Shown here: piece after piece, positions 9,637-18,960 of the stretch
Position numbering within the stretch: position 1 is the first letter of the stretch
Layout of the letters: every line of letters starts with the position of its first letter
Assembly (NCBI GenBank): GCA_000969725.1
Contig: JXSR01S004142.1
Strand: one strand, 5' to 3'
Length of the DNA: 21,260 bases
Source of the DNA: Ophiothrix spiculata
Taxonomy: Eukaryota > Echinodermata > Ophiuroidea > Amphilepidida > Ophiotrichidae
Program-made: the position numbers and the translations under genes
The notes under the pieces: generated by a model
Told to the model about the DNA's origin: nothing
The model's input: only the letters and a program-made list of their open reading frames with translations
Databases searched by the model: none

Positions 9637-10692
9637 CCAGGTGTCCCAAAAAATGGTTACATGTAGAAAAATGATCGTTTGCAAAAAGTATAGTAGTTGG
9701 AGAATTCAAACTTAGCTTGATTTATGATACATACTTTTGCTAGATGTTCGCAAAGATTCAATATCACAGCATTATTCTCTTTTGAGATATTAACAAACAT
9801 AGATACCTATGTCAGAAACGAATTTTTTCAAAATTCAACAAAATCGGACGCACGTTCGTTTGATGTAATTTTTACCCTCGTTCAACCCCATGTGAACTTG
9901 ATATTGACAGACCCAAACCAAGATTGCTTTATACCATAGTGTGGGGTAGGCTTACTTCTTCCCATAGATACCAAAATCATGAAAATTAACAAGCTGTTAC
10001 GTAATTATGACGTCATAAATTACTACAGGTCTGACAATTATGTCGAAATTTGATTTTGGGCAAAAATGGCAACTAATTTAAAATGTTTCCATTTCTGGTA
10101 TTTCTAAATGTCGATCGGACTTTTGCTACTGAATAAAGAAAATTGTAATTCAAACATGTTCTGTAAGTTTAAGATTATTTCTTTTTTTAAATTTGACACA
10201 AGTTTGCAGTTAATAGAGTTAAAGAATTAATGTTACTTATGAAAATTTGATTGTGCTTTATGCGTATTCATCAACTTTCGCGCCACAACTTTATTGACAG
10301 GTTCAGTAAAAACAACTCATTTCGGAATGCAGGAATGCAGGTATCCCTAATTTGCATAATAGATACACTGAAAGAGAGTTCAATTATTATTCATTAAAAA
10401 TTTGTTTCAAATTTGTATAAAATCTGATCATGATCATTTAGAAATGATGCACATTAAAATATCACAAAACGTGTATGCTTATTATTTTGTTGAATTTTGC
10501 ACAAATGCGTTTCTGGCATAGGTATCTACCTTTGTTGATAACTTAAAAACTAATAATGCTGTGATATCAAAATTTCACGAGTATCTAGAAGAGAGTTGTA
10601 ATATAAGTTGTGCTAAGCAACGTTTATCTAACTACTATAGTTTTAGCACAAGGTCATTTTTCTACATGTAACCATTTTTGGGAACGTTTAGT
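9637..10692. mobile_element. Mariner-like non-autonomous element with ~200-bp terminal inverted repeats
   Basis: The left arm 9637-9845 and right arm 10484-10692 are imperfect reverse complements over about 200 bp. Matching blocks include GGTTACATGTAGAAAAATGA at 9655 with TCATTTTTCTACATGTAACC at 10654, CAGCATTATT at 9768 with AATAATGCTGTGATAT at 10552, and AGATACCTATGTCAGAAACG at 9801 with CGTTTCTGGCATAGGTATCT at 10508. The left tip is TA followed by CCAGGTGTCCCAAAAAATGG, resembling mariner-type ends inserted at TA. The right tip is decayed (TTTTTGGGAACG). The core lacks any transposase and contains MITE copy 5, which must have landed later. The superfamily call is inference from the tip and the TA. 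Confidence 0.75.
9875..10180 (+). mobile_element. Family M MITE, copy 5, 3' truncated, nested
   Basis: Begins CCCTCGTTC after a TTTA that was probably TTAA. It then matches copy 2: GTGGGGTAGG near 9941, CCCATAGATACCAAAATCATG near 9961, TTACGTAATTATGACGTCA near 9997 (the TGACGTCA at 10008-10015 is intact), GATTTTGGGCAAAAA near 10051 and CAAACATGTTCTGTAAGTTTAAG near 10151. The G-rich right end is absent. It lies wholly between the arms of the mariner-like element. Confidence 0.7.
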
Positions 10693-11455
10693 GTATCTAT
10701 TCCCAAGGATCAAGTTGCTTAGTGTTGAATAATTCCATGATCGTTTATAAAAAGACAGTTATTTCCGTTAAGAAGACAATGATCTATTAAGACAGCTTGA
10801 CATCAGGCTCCCCACGTAATGTTTAGTTAATTCATTTTGGAAGAAGAATCATTCATAAATTTGAAAAAAAAATGAGGATACATACCAGTAACTAGCTAAG
10901 TATTTATGACAATGCCATTGACATAGTAGACATAAGAACCACTGAAATAGAATTTGAAGGTGGGAGTTTTCTTATTATAGCACACGTTTTTCCTTGATAA
11001 ATTCTGGATAAAGAAAATGCATGAGATTGCAAAATTATATGTTTTGTTCAAGCGCTGTTCAATATGCTCTTATAGCAGTAAATGGTTGTCATCGTAACAA
11101 GACTAAAAAGACAGGAAGCTAGTCATTTTACAAACTCAAATCAAAATCTGTCAAACTATTGTATACATCAGTATGCATGTTTCTTACTGACAAAAATGTC
11201 ATTAGCATCATTTTGCTTTACGTTGTCTGAAGGAAATACCCAAGAGTAAAAGCTAATCTTATTTTCTTGCTTCTGCTTATGCCATTTAAGTAACATTTTC
11301 ATACCGTAATGTAATGTGTAGAATTGTCAAGGCCATTACTTTCATTATAATAGGATGACATAAACTCATACAGGAATAATGTCTTCCTTTCTCTTGTCTC
11401 GCTGTTATATCTATATCTTTTTTAAAGAGAAATGAACATACTGTTAGAAATAGTT
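10693..11455. other. Stretch without recognised gene
   Basis: AT-rich. I see no repeat family member, RNA gene or plausible coding segment. The minus-strand open frame at 11286-11567 runs into the G-poor tract that follows and has no recognisable relatives. Confidence 0.35.
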
Positions 11456-11471
11456 TCCGTAAATTTACGGA
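11456..11471. repeat. Perfect 16-bp palindrome
   Basis: TCCGTAAATTTACGGA is fully self-complementary. A related GCCGTAAACTGTAAAC follows within 20 bases. It could be a dimeric DNA-binding site or the relic of a hairpin; no factor is assigned. Confidence 0.9.
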
Positions 11472-11496
11472 CGCTTCAAGACTGTGCCGTAAACTG

Positions 11497-11590
11497 TAAA
11501 CATATTCATCCACACACAAATCAACAAACATCCCCACCCCCACACTCTCACTAATACATTTACCCACCTAACCCTACACTAACACACATC
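11497..11590 (+). repeat. 94-base G-free, C/A-rich tract
   Basis: No G occurs on the plus strand for 94 bases. The tract is built from degenerate CACACA, CCCCACCCCCAC and ACCCTACACTAACAC words. It resembles a decayed (CA)/(CCCA) simple repeat. Confidence 0.85.
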
Positions 11591-11608
11591 GACATCCAAC
11601 TAGCTTTA

Positions 11609-11692
11609 CCCACAAAGAGCAAATTAATCGTCGATACAAATTTATATTGACCCCTATACGGTATAAATTTGTATCGACGATTAATTTGTGGG
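11609..11692. repeat. Long hairpin with a 27-bp perfect stem
   Basis: The left arm 11620-11646 (AATCGTCGATACAAATTTATA at its loop side) is the exact reverse complement of the right arm 11662-11688, separated by a 15-base loop. The pairing extends further out as CCCACAAA (11609-11616) with TTTGTGGG (11685-11692) if a 7-base bulge, which duplicates CAAA, is allowed on the left. The arms have not diverged at all. It could be a small foldback MITE, a recent inverted duplication, or a structured transcript. Confidence 0.93.
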
Positions 11693-11788
11693 TCGATTAT
11701 GATCCGCAAATTTCCGTTTAAGTCATTAAGTTTACATAAAAACATACAGTGTATTTCCTTCCGACGGCGGCCAAGGTTCACGCTAAAC

Positions 11789-11877
11789 TGCGTCTACGCG
11801 TCATAGACGCAATCAATTTTGTCTGAACGCAATTTGCTTGAAGCTGTAACCCCTTATTGCGTCCAACAAGACGCAAT
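11789..11877. repeat. Paired short hairpins built on a GACGCAAT motif
   Basis: Two stem-loops share one motif: TGCGTCTA/TAGACGCA (11789-11796, 11804-11811, 7-base loop) and ATTGCGTC/GACGCAAT (11856-11863, 11870-11877, 6-base loop). A further GAACGCAAT lies between them near 11824. The segment is richer in CG dinucleotides than its surroundings. The function is unknown; it may be the end structure of a small mobile element. Confidence 0.8.
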
Positions 11878-11880
11878 GTA

Positions 11881-14529
11881 AAGTACTTTAAGATCCTAAA
11901 ATATGACTTTGAAAAATATCATTTTTATTCAGAATTGTAAGTGACATAAACCCGAGAATTCGAAAAATCACCGTCAAAATTGCCAGTCAAAATAAAAACA
12001 TCGCCGAAGGTGCTGAATTCTGCAGTCAATGCACTGTTCACTACTGCAAAAACGTGACGCTCAAACTTGCATATATAACGTGATTTATCTACAATTGAAA
12101 TATTTTTTAAGAAACAAACATATTTATACATAGAAAATGGAATATTTTTCTTAAAAAGTGCTATTTCTGGCTGAAATCAGGGAGTAAATTTGACGATTTT
12201 GTCAGTCATTATTGGAGGTTTTGTTTACAGTATTGGAGATTCCTTCATTAAGAGGAGCACCATATTCGAAAAATTACAATATATTCACATTTTGGTATTG
12301 ATTGGTTGATTTATTTATTATTTTATTTATTGTTCACTTTATTTATGTAGGGGTGGATGTATGTATCATTCCTTTTGGTTGTTTACATACATTTTTTAAA
12401 TTACCCATTAAATAACTACGACCCACAGTTTGCTAATCAAGAATCATTATGGTGTTTACAAACCCCAAATTTAAATAAATGTAAAATTCCGGATTTCATT
12501 AACAATATCGAGTCTTGGAATTCCAGATTTTTACTTTAAACAATCTTATTTTTCGAAAATTGTTTGTAAGGCAGCTAAAAATCAAGTATTTCTTTAAAAC
12601 AACAACACGTGTTTTTATTTTCAGTAAATTTACAATATTCTTGACGGAATTCAAGATTTTTGAATTTAAACAATATCGTATTCTGAAAAACCAAAATACC
12701 ACTGATGATGAGACAACAAAATAACAAAAAGAAAGTATTCAGGATAACAAACATACTATACTATCAAACTTAGCAAAGTGACAACAGATTAATGAATTAT
12801 TGATTGCAATATACGTATATTTATAAATGATATTATTAAAACAAAAATTAAGTCTCCGGCACTTTACAAGAGTTTGTCTTTGAATGGTAAACGGTGGTAA
12901 CTAAAATATCAGATGGGTCAAGTAAAGAGTTTGTTCGAAGAATGTTTTATCATCTGATTTCAGCGTCGCATTTTAGGACTTCTCGAAAAATTTTAAAACA
13001 ATATTTTACACATTGTTTTTGTTCCAAAGCTGCTTCTTGTAACAAATGTGAAATTGAATTTTAAAACATAAAATACACCTGATAAACAAACATACATTAT
13101 CAATAGGAAAATCACAGGAAAAGCGACAGAGAGTAACGTCTAAAAATGAAGACATTGTCTGAAAAATCAAATGTCTAAAGGGTTGCTACTACTTTCCTAC
13201 GTCACCCAGTCTATCCGTACCACCTCTTAGGAGGAACAATTTGTAACGATTATTTCTGCTTTTGCTCAGTTAATCAGGTTAATCTACTTACTGAGCATGT
13301 CATGAGAAATGCATCGTTGTATAATAAATCAATTTTTCATCTCCAAAAATTCATATTACTGAGCATATATTTTCATATACATTCAGCCAATGCATTAAAA
13401 TACTTTTAATTACTGTATTTGTTATTTAAAATGAATAAACTTCTTGATGTAGTCAGGGTCTTACACACTCCTGCTGATGGTGTGGGATAAGTGCTTCACG
13501 AGAACATCTTATTCCGTGATGCATTGATAGAGTACCTCAAAGGAACCTAAATAAAGGCAAAAAAATGAAAATCGGGCAAATTATTACCAAATGGGTTAAA
13601 AACAATTTGCCTATTCGGGTTATAAAGTCGAAAACTCACTTCTTAATGGATAGTTTTCCAGTGTTTATGAACTTCATGAAAGTGCTTCGACATGATGACT
13701 TAAATAAAAGAATAACATGTTATGCAATAGCCAATTGAACCCCAATTGTGCCCGCAAGTAACTCTAATTAAAAGAAAACAAAGAAAAATGTTACTCCTTC
13801 GAACTATAGGTAATAGGAGATAAATTTTCTTTACTATCATTGGAAATATGTATCGTTAATGGAGTTATTGAATCCCTATGTCTATTAGGTTATTCTAATG
13901 TAATAGTCAAAAACACGTCGTATAATGTTAATAAAACCAAAATTAATTCAGTCTTCTTGAGAATTTGTTGAAATTAACCTGAGTATTCAAAAGTTATTGT
14001 AACAGTCCCTGAATCGTGTAACGGTGTCCGATTGTCAGATTATAAGCAGGCACTGTGTGGCTCGGGAAAAAACGCTAGCACTCAACTGGTTAACAAAACA
14101 TCGACTGCGTTACACGACATTTAAGGAGAGATCCGAAAATAACCTCAGGAGTCGACCCACTACCCAGCATTTAACCGTCCACATTCAACAGAATAACACG
14201 TTTGGATCTGGCAAGACGGCTATGGACGTTCCTGTCATAACTTTTTAATACCGCTAATGGATTGGACACAAACTGGAGTTCAAACTGGATTCCTTAACTC
14301 AAACGACTACAAGTTTAGAATGTATCGTCTGACTTCCTTGCTTTTTTATTAGCGCTAATGAATTAGGACATCTCCTTTAGAACATTTTTGTCAAGATCAT
14401 TAAAATCTCTGATAAGATTACACATTTTAGACTTACCCCTAGAAGTGACAAATATAATGCTTCAAACATCTATAATAAATAATAATTATTATTGTTATCA
14501 GAACAGCTATATAATTTGTAGTTAAGTTT
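11881..14529. other. Long stretch without recognised gene
   Basis: Mostly AT-rich. A 42-base segment is duplicated with about 130-base offset: ACAATATCGAGTCTTGGAAT at 12502-12545 and ACAATATTCTTGACGGAAT at 12632-12674. A bulged hairpin, CTTACACAC with GTGTG..TAAG, lies at 13460-13491. The part 14020-14340 is more GC-rich than its neighbours and open for 74 codons (14024-14248), but matches no family I know. A 30-base segment with CGCTAATGRATT recurs at 14241-14270 and 14341-14370, offset 100. Confidence 0.35.
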
Positions 14530-14815
14530 GGTTTAGAGGCGATCTTATTTTACTTATATAATATTCCCTTTCATGAATTGCGCTAACACTACAAAGACCG
14601 ACGGTTAAATAATATTGACGTAGTCATTCCCCTGAGGTCAATCAACACCAATTCGGTGTGACGAAGATAACCAATTTTATGAGGTCAAATATCTGAGCTA
14701 CATCTAAAATGCTTATATCGGACCAGATGGTAGGGCAAGATTTATACGGGATGCAAGAACCGCTTTGGGCAAAAGAAAAACATGCTTTGAAGGACTCGGG
14801 TGAATAATCGCTTTA
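14530..14815 (+). repeat. Dispersed repeat family A, copy 4 (3' part only)
   Basis: Matches the right-hand third of copy 3 from GCGATCTTATTTTACTTA near 14539. It continues with TCCCTTTCATGAATTGCGCT near 14565, CACTACAAAGACCGACGGTT near 14587, the stem ATTGAC/GTCAAT (14614-14619, 14637-14642), a second perfect hairpin ACACC/GGTGT (14645-14649, 14655-14659), and ends near ATGCTTTGAAGGACTCGGGTG. The part left of the GCGATC junction is missing. Confidence 0.8.
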
Positions 14816-15260
14816 GTATTCAATTGTTATTAAACATTGCAAGGTCAATCGAGCCTTTTGCTTTTTAATAAAATCTTTTCTATTAAATAGTCTCTCCTTT
14901 GCTAAAAAAAAAATCATGTTGACTGAACTGAGGTGGTGATACATGCAAGAGATATATAAGTCACTTTAAAATATGTACCCTGTCATATTTATAATTGGTG
15001 ACATTGATAATTTGGTGGGAAAAAAATCGAGATAGACGTTCACAAATGTGCTACATAGAAAGATACATCAATGCGACCTTTGATGAAATACAAACTTTTG
15101 TATTTATTAAAGGAGTACTGATAATTTGTTTTAAATTATAGTTATGATAAAAAGGGGCCAAATTTCATTTAATATTTAAGTAAATATTTTGCTTGTATCT
15201 CTAACATGCCTGGCCGTAAAAATGTACCTTTCGATATGGAGCGTCGCAGATATCAAAACA

Positions 15261-15283
15261 TTTCTTTCTTTCTTTCTTTCTTT
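15261..15283 (+). repeat. (TTTC)n microsatellite, likely the 3' tail of the minus-strand LINE
   Basis: Five perfect TTTC units plus TTT. It sits exactly where the 3' tail of the minus-strand LINE would lie. Confidence 0.9.
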
Positions 15284-15559
15284 GGTTATGTCGGTATATA
15301 CATAAAAATGCACTTCACAAACTTAATTGCGACGTGTGGTCTGGTCTTACGCGGTGCTACCAAAAGAGTGCTTTTTAAATACGAGATAATTGTTCAAGAG
15401 TTCTTTGAAGTTTTCTGTTGACTTGGCCGTCGTGTTTTCATTGGATAAAGTGTTCCATTCGCGATTGTTCTTGGGAAATAGCTGTGCTTGTATACGTTCA
15501 GTTTGGCATGTATGATTTGAAAATTGCTGCTGTTGTTCTTTCTGGTTCATTTTACTCAC
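15261..15559 (-). mobile_element. LINE 3' end (C-terminus of reverse transcriptase ORF2), minus strand
   Basis: On the minus strand, 15559 down to 15350 reads as the end of a non-LTR retrotransposon ORF2. FPKNNREWNTLS corresponds to the widespread SFFPRTIxxWNxLP motif near the C-terminus of CR1/Jockey/RTE-type polymerases, preceded by a QTERIQAQ segment (usually RTxxYxxS) and followed by the STENFKELL helix (usually SLxSFKxxL). A TAA stop lies at 15347-15349. About 65 bases of 3' UTR follow, and the copy then ends in a (GAAA)n tract (15261-15283, TTTC on the plus strand), which is how some LINE groups terminate. The polymerase itself is missing, as expected for a 5'-truncated insertion. The short surviving frame is uninterrupted. 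The clade cannot be fixed from this piece. Confidence 0.65.
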
Positions 15560-16048
15560 AAGTGACTTGGTCCACTACCTCTCCCGGGTGTCCCACAGGG
15601 TAATGTACTTGGGCCACAGTTTTTACGATCTGTTTTTCCACCATATCAAGCATCGTCCGCATTGGATACACGTTTATATGTACACGTTTATATGTATCTA
15701 GAAAAAGGGAATTATCCTGATTATAAAGAGAAATGCCGTCTGTAAATGGAATAATGTATAAATAAATGACATTTTAAATCTTGGATGACTGTAAATAAAT
15801 TAAAATGAAAGGTGACAAAAACTGAAGTTATAATTGTGACTTCCAAATTTCATTAATCCAAACTAGCATAAACTCTATTCACATCATTCCTAAACGTCCA
15901 TTCTTCTTCTAAAGCAAGTAATATCGGTGTTACATTAAATTTATGCAAATCAACTTAATTCTTAATAAGGAACATTAATCATATCAACAAAATCCTTGAC
16001 CATGACACCGGCGCTTCAATTGTAACTGCTTTAATCACTTCACGCCTG
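15560..16048 (+). mobile_element. LINE reverse-transcriptase fragment (CR1/L2-like), plus strand, decayed
   Basis: In one frame beginning at 15584 the sequence reads PGVPQGNVLGPQ (15584-15619), reverse-transcriptase motif SGVPQGSVLGP. It is followed by ALDTRLY near 15657, a changed form of the catalytic YADDTxLY in which the first of the paired aspartates has become leucine. WMTVNKLK (from 15782) and KTEVIIVTSK (from 15818) match the usual SWMxxNKLKLNxxKTE segment. NIGVTLN (from 15920) matches NLGVxxD, and ILDHDTGASIVTALITSRL (from 15992) matches the thumb segment ending TSRLDYCN. The frame holds several stops (for example after CRL near 15742 and after KLK at 15806) and is shortened around the catalytic motif. 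A frame change precedes PGVPQG. It cannot encode an active enzyme. CR1/L2 placement is by motif wording. Confidence 0.8.
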
Positions 16049-16099
16049 TGTTTCTATCGCTATATTGAAAAGTGGCACAGAGTGGATTTCACTTACCTG

Positions 16100-16273
16100 C
16101 AAACAATTGCGTATATCTCCAGATTGACAAAAGATATCGTGATGGGGTAAATTGTACTGGAAAGATAGGTCCTTTATCTTGAATTTGACATCAAATTTGT
16201 ATAAATTTCGACACGATTTCATGGCTAAAACAAGCAATTTCTTAGTGTTACACTTTTATTGAGACGCCCTGTA
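16100..16273 (-). mobile_element. Mariner-type transposon terminus
   Basis: On the minus strand the tip reads TACAGGGCGTCTCAATAAAA (16273 leftward), very like TACAGGGTGTCCCAAAA tips of mariner-type elements and similar to the tip at 9637. Only one end is visible; no partner inverted repeat or transposase was found. The inner limit is a guess, and the minus-strand open frame at 16040-16237 is not recognisable. Confidence 0.45.
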
Positions 16274-16287
16274 TGGAAGATTATGTT

Positions 16288-16400
16288 AGAGTAGCGATAT
16301 ATTGAAGATCATTTTGGAGTAAGCAAGATATTGAAGCTCATTTTAGAGTTAGCGATATATTGGAGAATCGATTTGGAGTAAGTGATATATTGGTGAATTA
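16288..16400 (+). repeat. Minisatellite, about four 29-bp units
   Basis: Units read roughly GGAGTAAGCGATATATTGAAG plus an ATCATTTT-like tail, with starts near 16288, 16316, 16345 and 16375. The units are diverged but aligned. The array starts just after the mariner-type tip. Confidence 0.85.
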
Positions 16401-18051
16401 ATAACGGCCTGGGTGTTTTATATTTACCTTCTGGTACAAACATTTTATAAAGTCAAGAACAGTATTGGTGTTACTGCTGGAGTATTTGTTGAAATCGCCG
16501 TTGGATTTTGTGAGAAACGATTTGGATAAATACGTTTACCACCTAGATTCCGTGATTTTTTTCTACAAGTTTATATTAAAGATCTTTGTGCTTCAGAAAT
16601 TTAACAATTTCGGACTATAAAACACACATATTTTATATTTTGGAAATATCCTAGGATCGCGTGGATTTCGCAGAGGATTCTGTAAGTTATCTATAAAGTA
16701 GTAATTAAATTAAGCAAACAAAGGAACTCTTGTAAGTTGAACTAAGAACTAACATTAAATTGTTTCAAAAGGTTTATATACAGTGTATTTATTTGTTTTA
16801 TTTAAGAACCCGTGAGGTGATTTTGGCCTTGGTCATTTTAAATCTTTGACCATAACACCAGGTTGATTTTGATACTCTTTATTGTAAGTCTCGACACCTT
16901 TCCAGGTCTCACCTTTTTGGTAACGCGGCCGGTTACCTGGTCAGAATACCAAGTTACAACTACCCTCTTGAAAATGTATGTTTAGTATCAATAGTTGCGC
17001 CTCTGAATAGATAATAGCATCTCCGAATATTTTCAGATATATCAAAATATTCATTTCTTGATGCGTTTCTTAAAATAGCTAATGTTTTAAACATGAACAC
17101 TATCAGAAGTATGCAAGTACAAACACGATAATGAAAAAGTGTTGATATTGGCTATGTGAGAGACTAATTTATTGCTGGCAAATAATTGCTGCCACTTATA
17201 TTTTGTATACTGTATACTTTTCAAATGAATTTGTAGAGTTACTTGAGAACAAGAGACAGAGGAAAGTTAAATGAACTCTTTCTAAATTTGTATTCACAGA
17301 CGTATACAATCATGTTTTCCGTCAAGGATGACATTAATGAATAATATATCAAGAGAACCCACGAGGGTGAAAAGCATAAAATTGATTGAAATCTGCTATG
17401 CTTCGTTTCGAGTATGAAAAGCAGACGAGTGAATATGTTGACTCATTTAGTATTGACGAAAAGAAAACATTTCCGATTAAAAACCAAATTATCCATTCGA
17501 ACTAAAAAAGAAGAAAGTATTTGTTCCAAGAATCTGTACTACATCCGATAACAAAATAAAAAGAGGAAAGCACCTCTCTTGGAATCTCTTGAAAGGAGTG
17601 AGTCTTAAAGGGACTAGCCTAGATTCCACATATATTTAAAAACTTATGGAAATACTCTAAATATAACTAAAAGGTATAGTAAAATCTAAAAAACTGCAAA
17701 AATGTACACACAAATGGCTCAAAGTGAGAGAGAACTAATTTGCAAAATATCGTACTTTGATGGTGGTGTGACTATCCTGTGTTTCCTAAATCCTAAATTT
17801 GTACCTCAGATGGATTTACCAGATAAAAGATCAAACAAAGGTCCTAGATATTATTTAATACATATCAAAAGAGAAAAGATTTTTGTAAGTTTTCAAATTA
17901 GAAACACTGTTTTCACACCACTTTTTTTCGTCGGCGAAAAAAATTAAAGTAGGTAAAGAATTGAAATTTCTCCAAAACTCTTACAAACAAAACAAATATT
18001 GGTTGAGACAACCTAGCTGTGATACGCATTTCACTAAAGTCAGGTCTAACT
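16401..18051. other. Long stretch without recognised gene
   Basis: Unclassified DNA. A hairpin GGTAAC/GTTACC with a GCGGCCG loop lies at 16919-16937. A faint LINE-like reading (FDHNT near 16848) is discussed among the rejected items. An 81-codon open frame at 17702-17947 has no recognisable relatives. No RNA gene or repeat family member was seen. Confidence 0.35.
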
Positions 18052-18055
18052 TTAA

Positions 18056-18507
18056 CAATTATTCTCCGAAGGGGGAGGGGGGTTGTTGCAATCCCCCTAA
18101 GGTTTTTTCCCCCGCTTCATAAAAACGCAAAAGCAATCGGCCAAGGCATTTGAGTAATCTCTTTTACATCCTTTGCAGTCATTTTGCACGCTATAAGACT
18201 CAAACTTACAATACATGTTAGAATCATCATTTCCCTTCTTAATTACGAAAATCTGTTATTTTGATCTTTTACAGTAAAATTTTGATTTTGGTGGCCACTT
18301 TTGCTATAATGCAATTTTACCTCATTTTCCAATCCGAAAGTTTATGACGTCATAATTACCTAACGCCTTAACCGATTTTATTATGATCTTGGAATCGTTG
18401 GATAGGTATTTATTAATAGCAAAACCAAGTTCATAGGGGGTTCTGTCCCCCTCCCCCCTCCCTCCCTTCGGAGGACGTGTATCAAAAAAAGCTTAGGAGA
18501 GTAAGGG
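18056..18507 (-). mobile_element. Family M MITE, copy 6, reverse orientation
   Basis: About 452 bp between TTAA at 18052-18055 and TTAA at 18508-18511. The right tip GAGAGTAAGGG fits the CCCTCGTCTTCC terminus in reverse; the left tip is decayed. It is closest to copy 1: both share the G/C-rich subterminal block, CCTAAGGTTTTTTCCCC near 18096 and GAGTAATCTCTTTTACATCC near 18150. It then carries TTTATGACGTCATAATTACC (18341; TGACGTCA at 18345-18352), TAACGCCTTAACCGATTTTA near 18361 and a C-rich block. The subterminal hairpin is GGGGG/CCCCC (18078-18082, 18093-18097). Confidence 0.82.
18447..18467 (-). other. Potential G-quadruplex (minus strand)
   Basis: CCCCCTCCCCCCTCCCTCCC on the plus strand gives four G-runs of three or more on the minus strand with one-base spacers, a strong quadruplex pattern. 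It lies inside MITE copy 6. Confidence 0.8.
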
Positions 18508-18511
18508 TTAA

Positions 18512-18780
18512 AGCTGTTCTAACCTCTTTTGTGCATACGTACTTTATACAGTTGAGCGAAACATAGGTTATGTTACCTGGTTCGAGATAGCCATTAGACG
18601 AGATATGACACACCAAGATGCCTCGATGTGACCTTTGAAGAATAACATAATTTTGTATTAGTTGGAAGAGAACTAACTGGGGTTTAAAATGCATTTTTTT
18701 AAATAACCATCCCTGTGAATGATACGATGAAAAGTTACTATATGAAGAAATGACTTGCAAAACGGCTTACGTCCATACAC
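18512..18780. other. Short stretch without recognised gene
   Basis: No repeat, RNA gene or coding signal. The 92-codon minus-strand open frame (18482-18760) runs into the MITE end and is not recognisable. Confidence 0.35.
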
Positions 18781-18817
18781 GTATAAATATATAAATAAAT
18801 ATATAAATAAATAATTA

Positions 18818-18848
<31 letters not shown>

Positions 18849-18960
18849 GAAAGAATGAATGAATGAATGAATGAATGAATGAATGAATGAATGAATGAAT
18901 GAACGAATTAATTAATCAACTAATCAATAGATTAATTAAAAAGTAAATTATTTAATTAAA
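18781..18960 (+). repeat. Compound microsatellite (AAAT)n-(AATC)n-(GAAT)n-(AATT)n
   Basis: Four adjoining tracts: AAAT/ATAT-like at 18783-18818, AATC about 18818-18848, GAAT about 18853-18902 (about twelve units), then a degenerate AATTA-rich tail. The tracts differ by single-base changes, consistent with stepwise slippage. Confidence 0.95.

Noticed and set aside
9478-9684. Overlapping open frames on both strands before the mariner-like element
   Set aside because: They run across the transposon tip; neither translation has recognisable motifs.
11286-11781. Minus-strand open frames of 93 and 73 codons
   Set aside because: They pass through the G-free tract and the long hairpin, whose composition alone keeps the frames open.
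16840-16900. Possible second LINE thumb fragment (IFDHNTRLILIL, similar in wording to ILDHDTGASIVTAL at 15992)
   Set aside because: About 20 bases resemble the plus-strand LINE, but the match fades on both sides and no other polymerase motif lies near. It may be real but is too short to call.
17702-17947. 81-codon open frame on the plus strand
   Set aside because: No recognisable motif or relatives and no supporting context; the length is within what chance gives in a window of this size.
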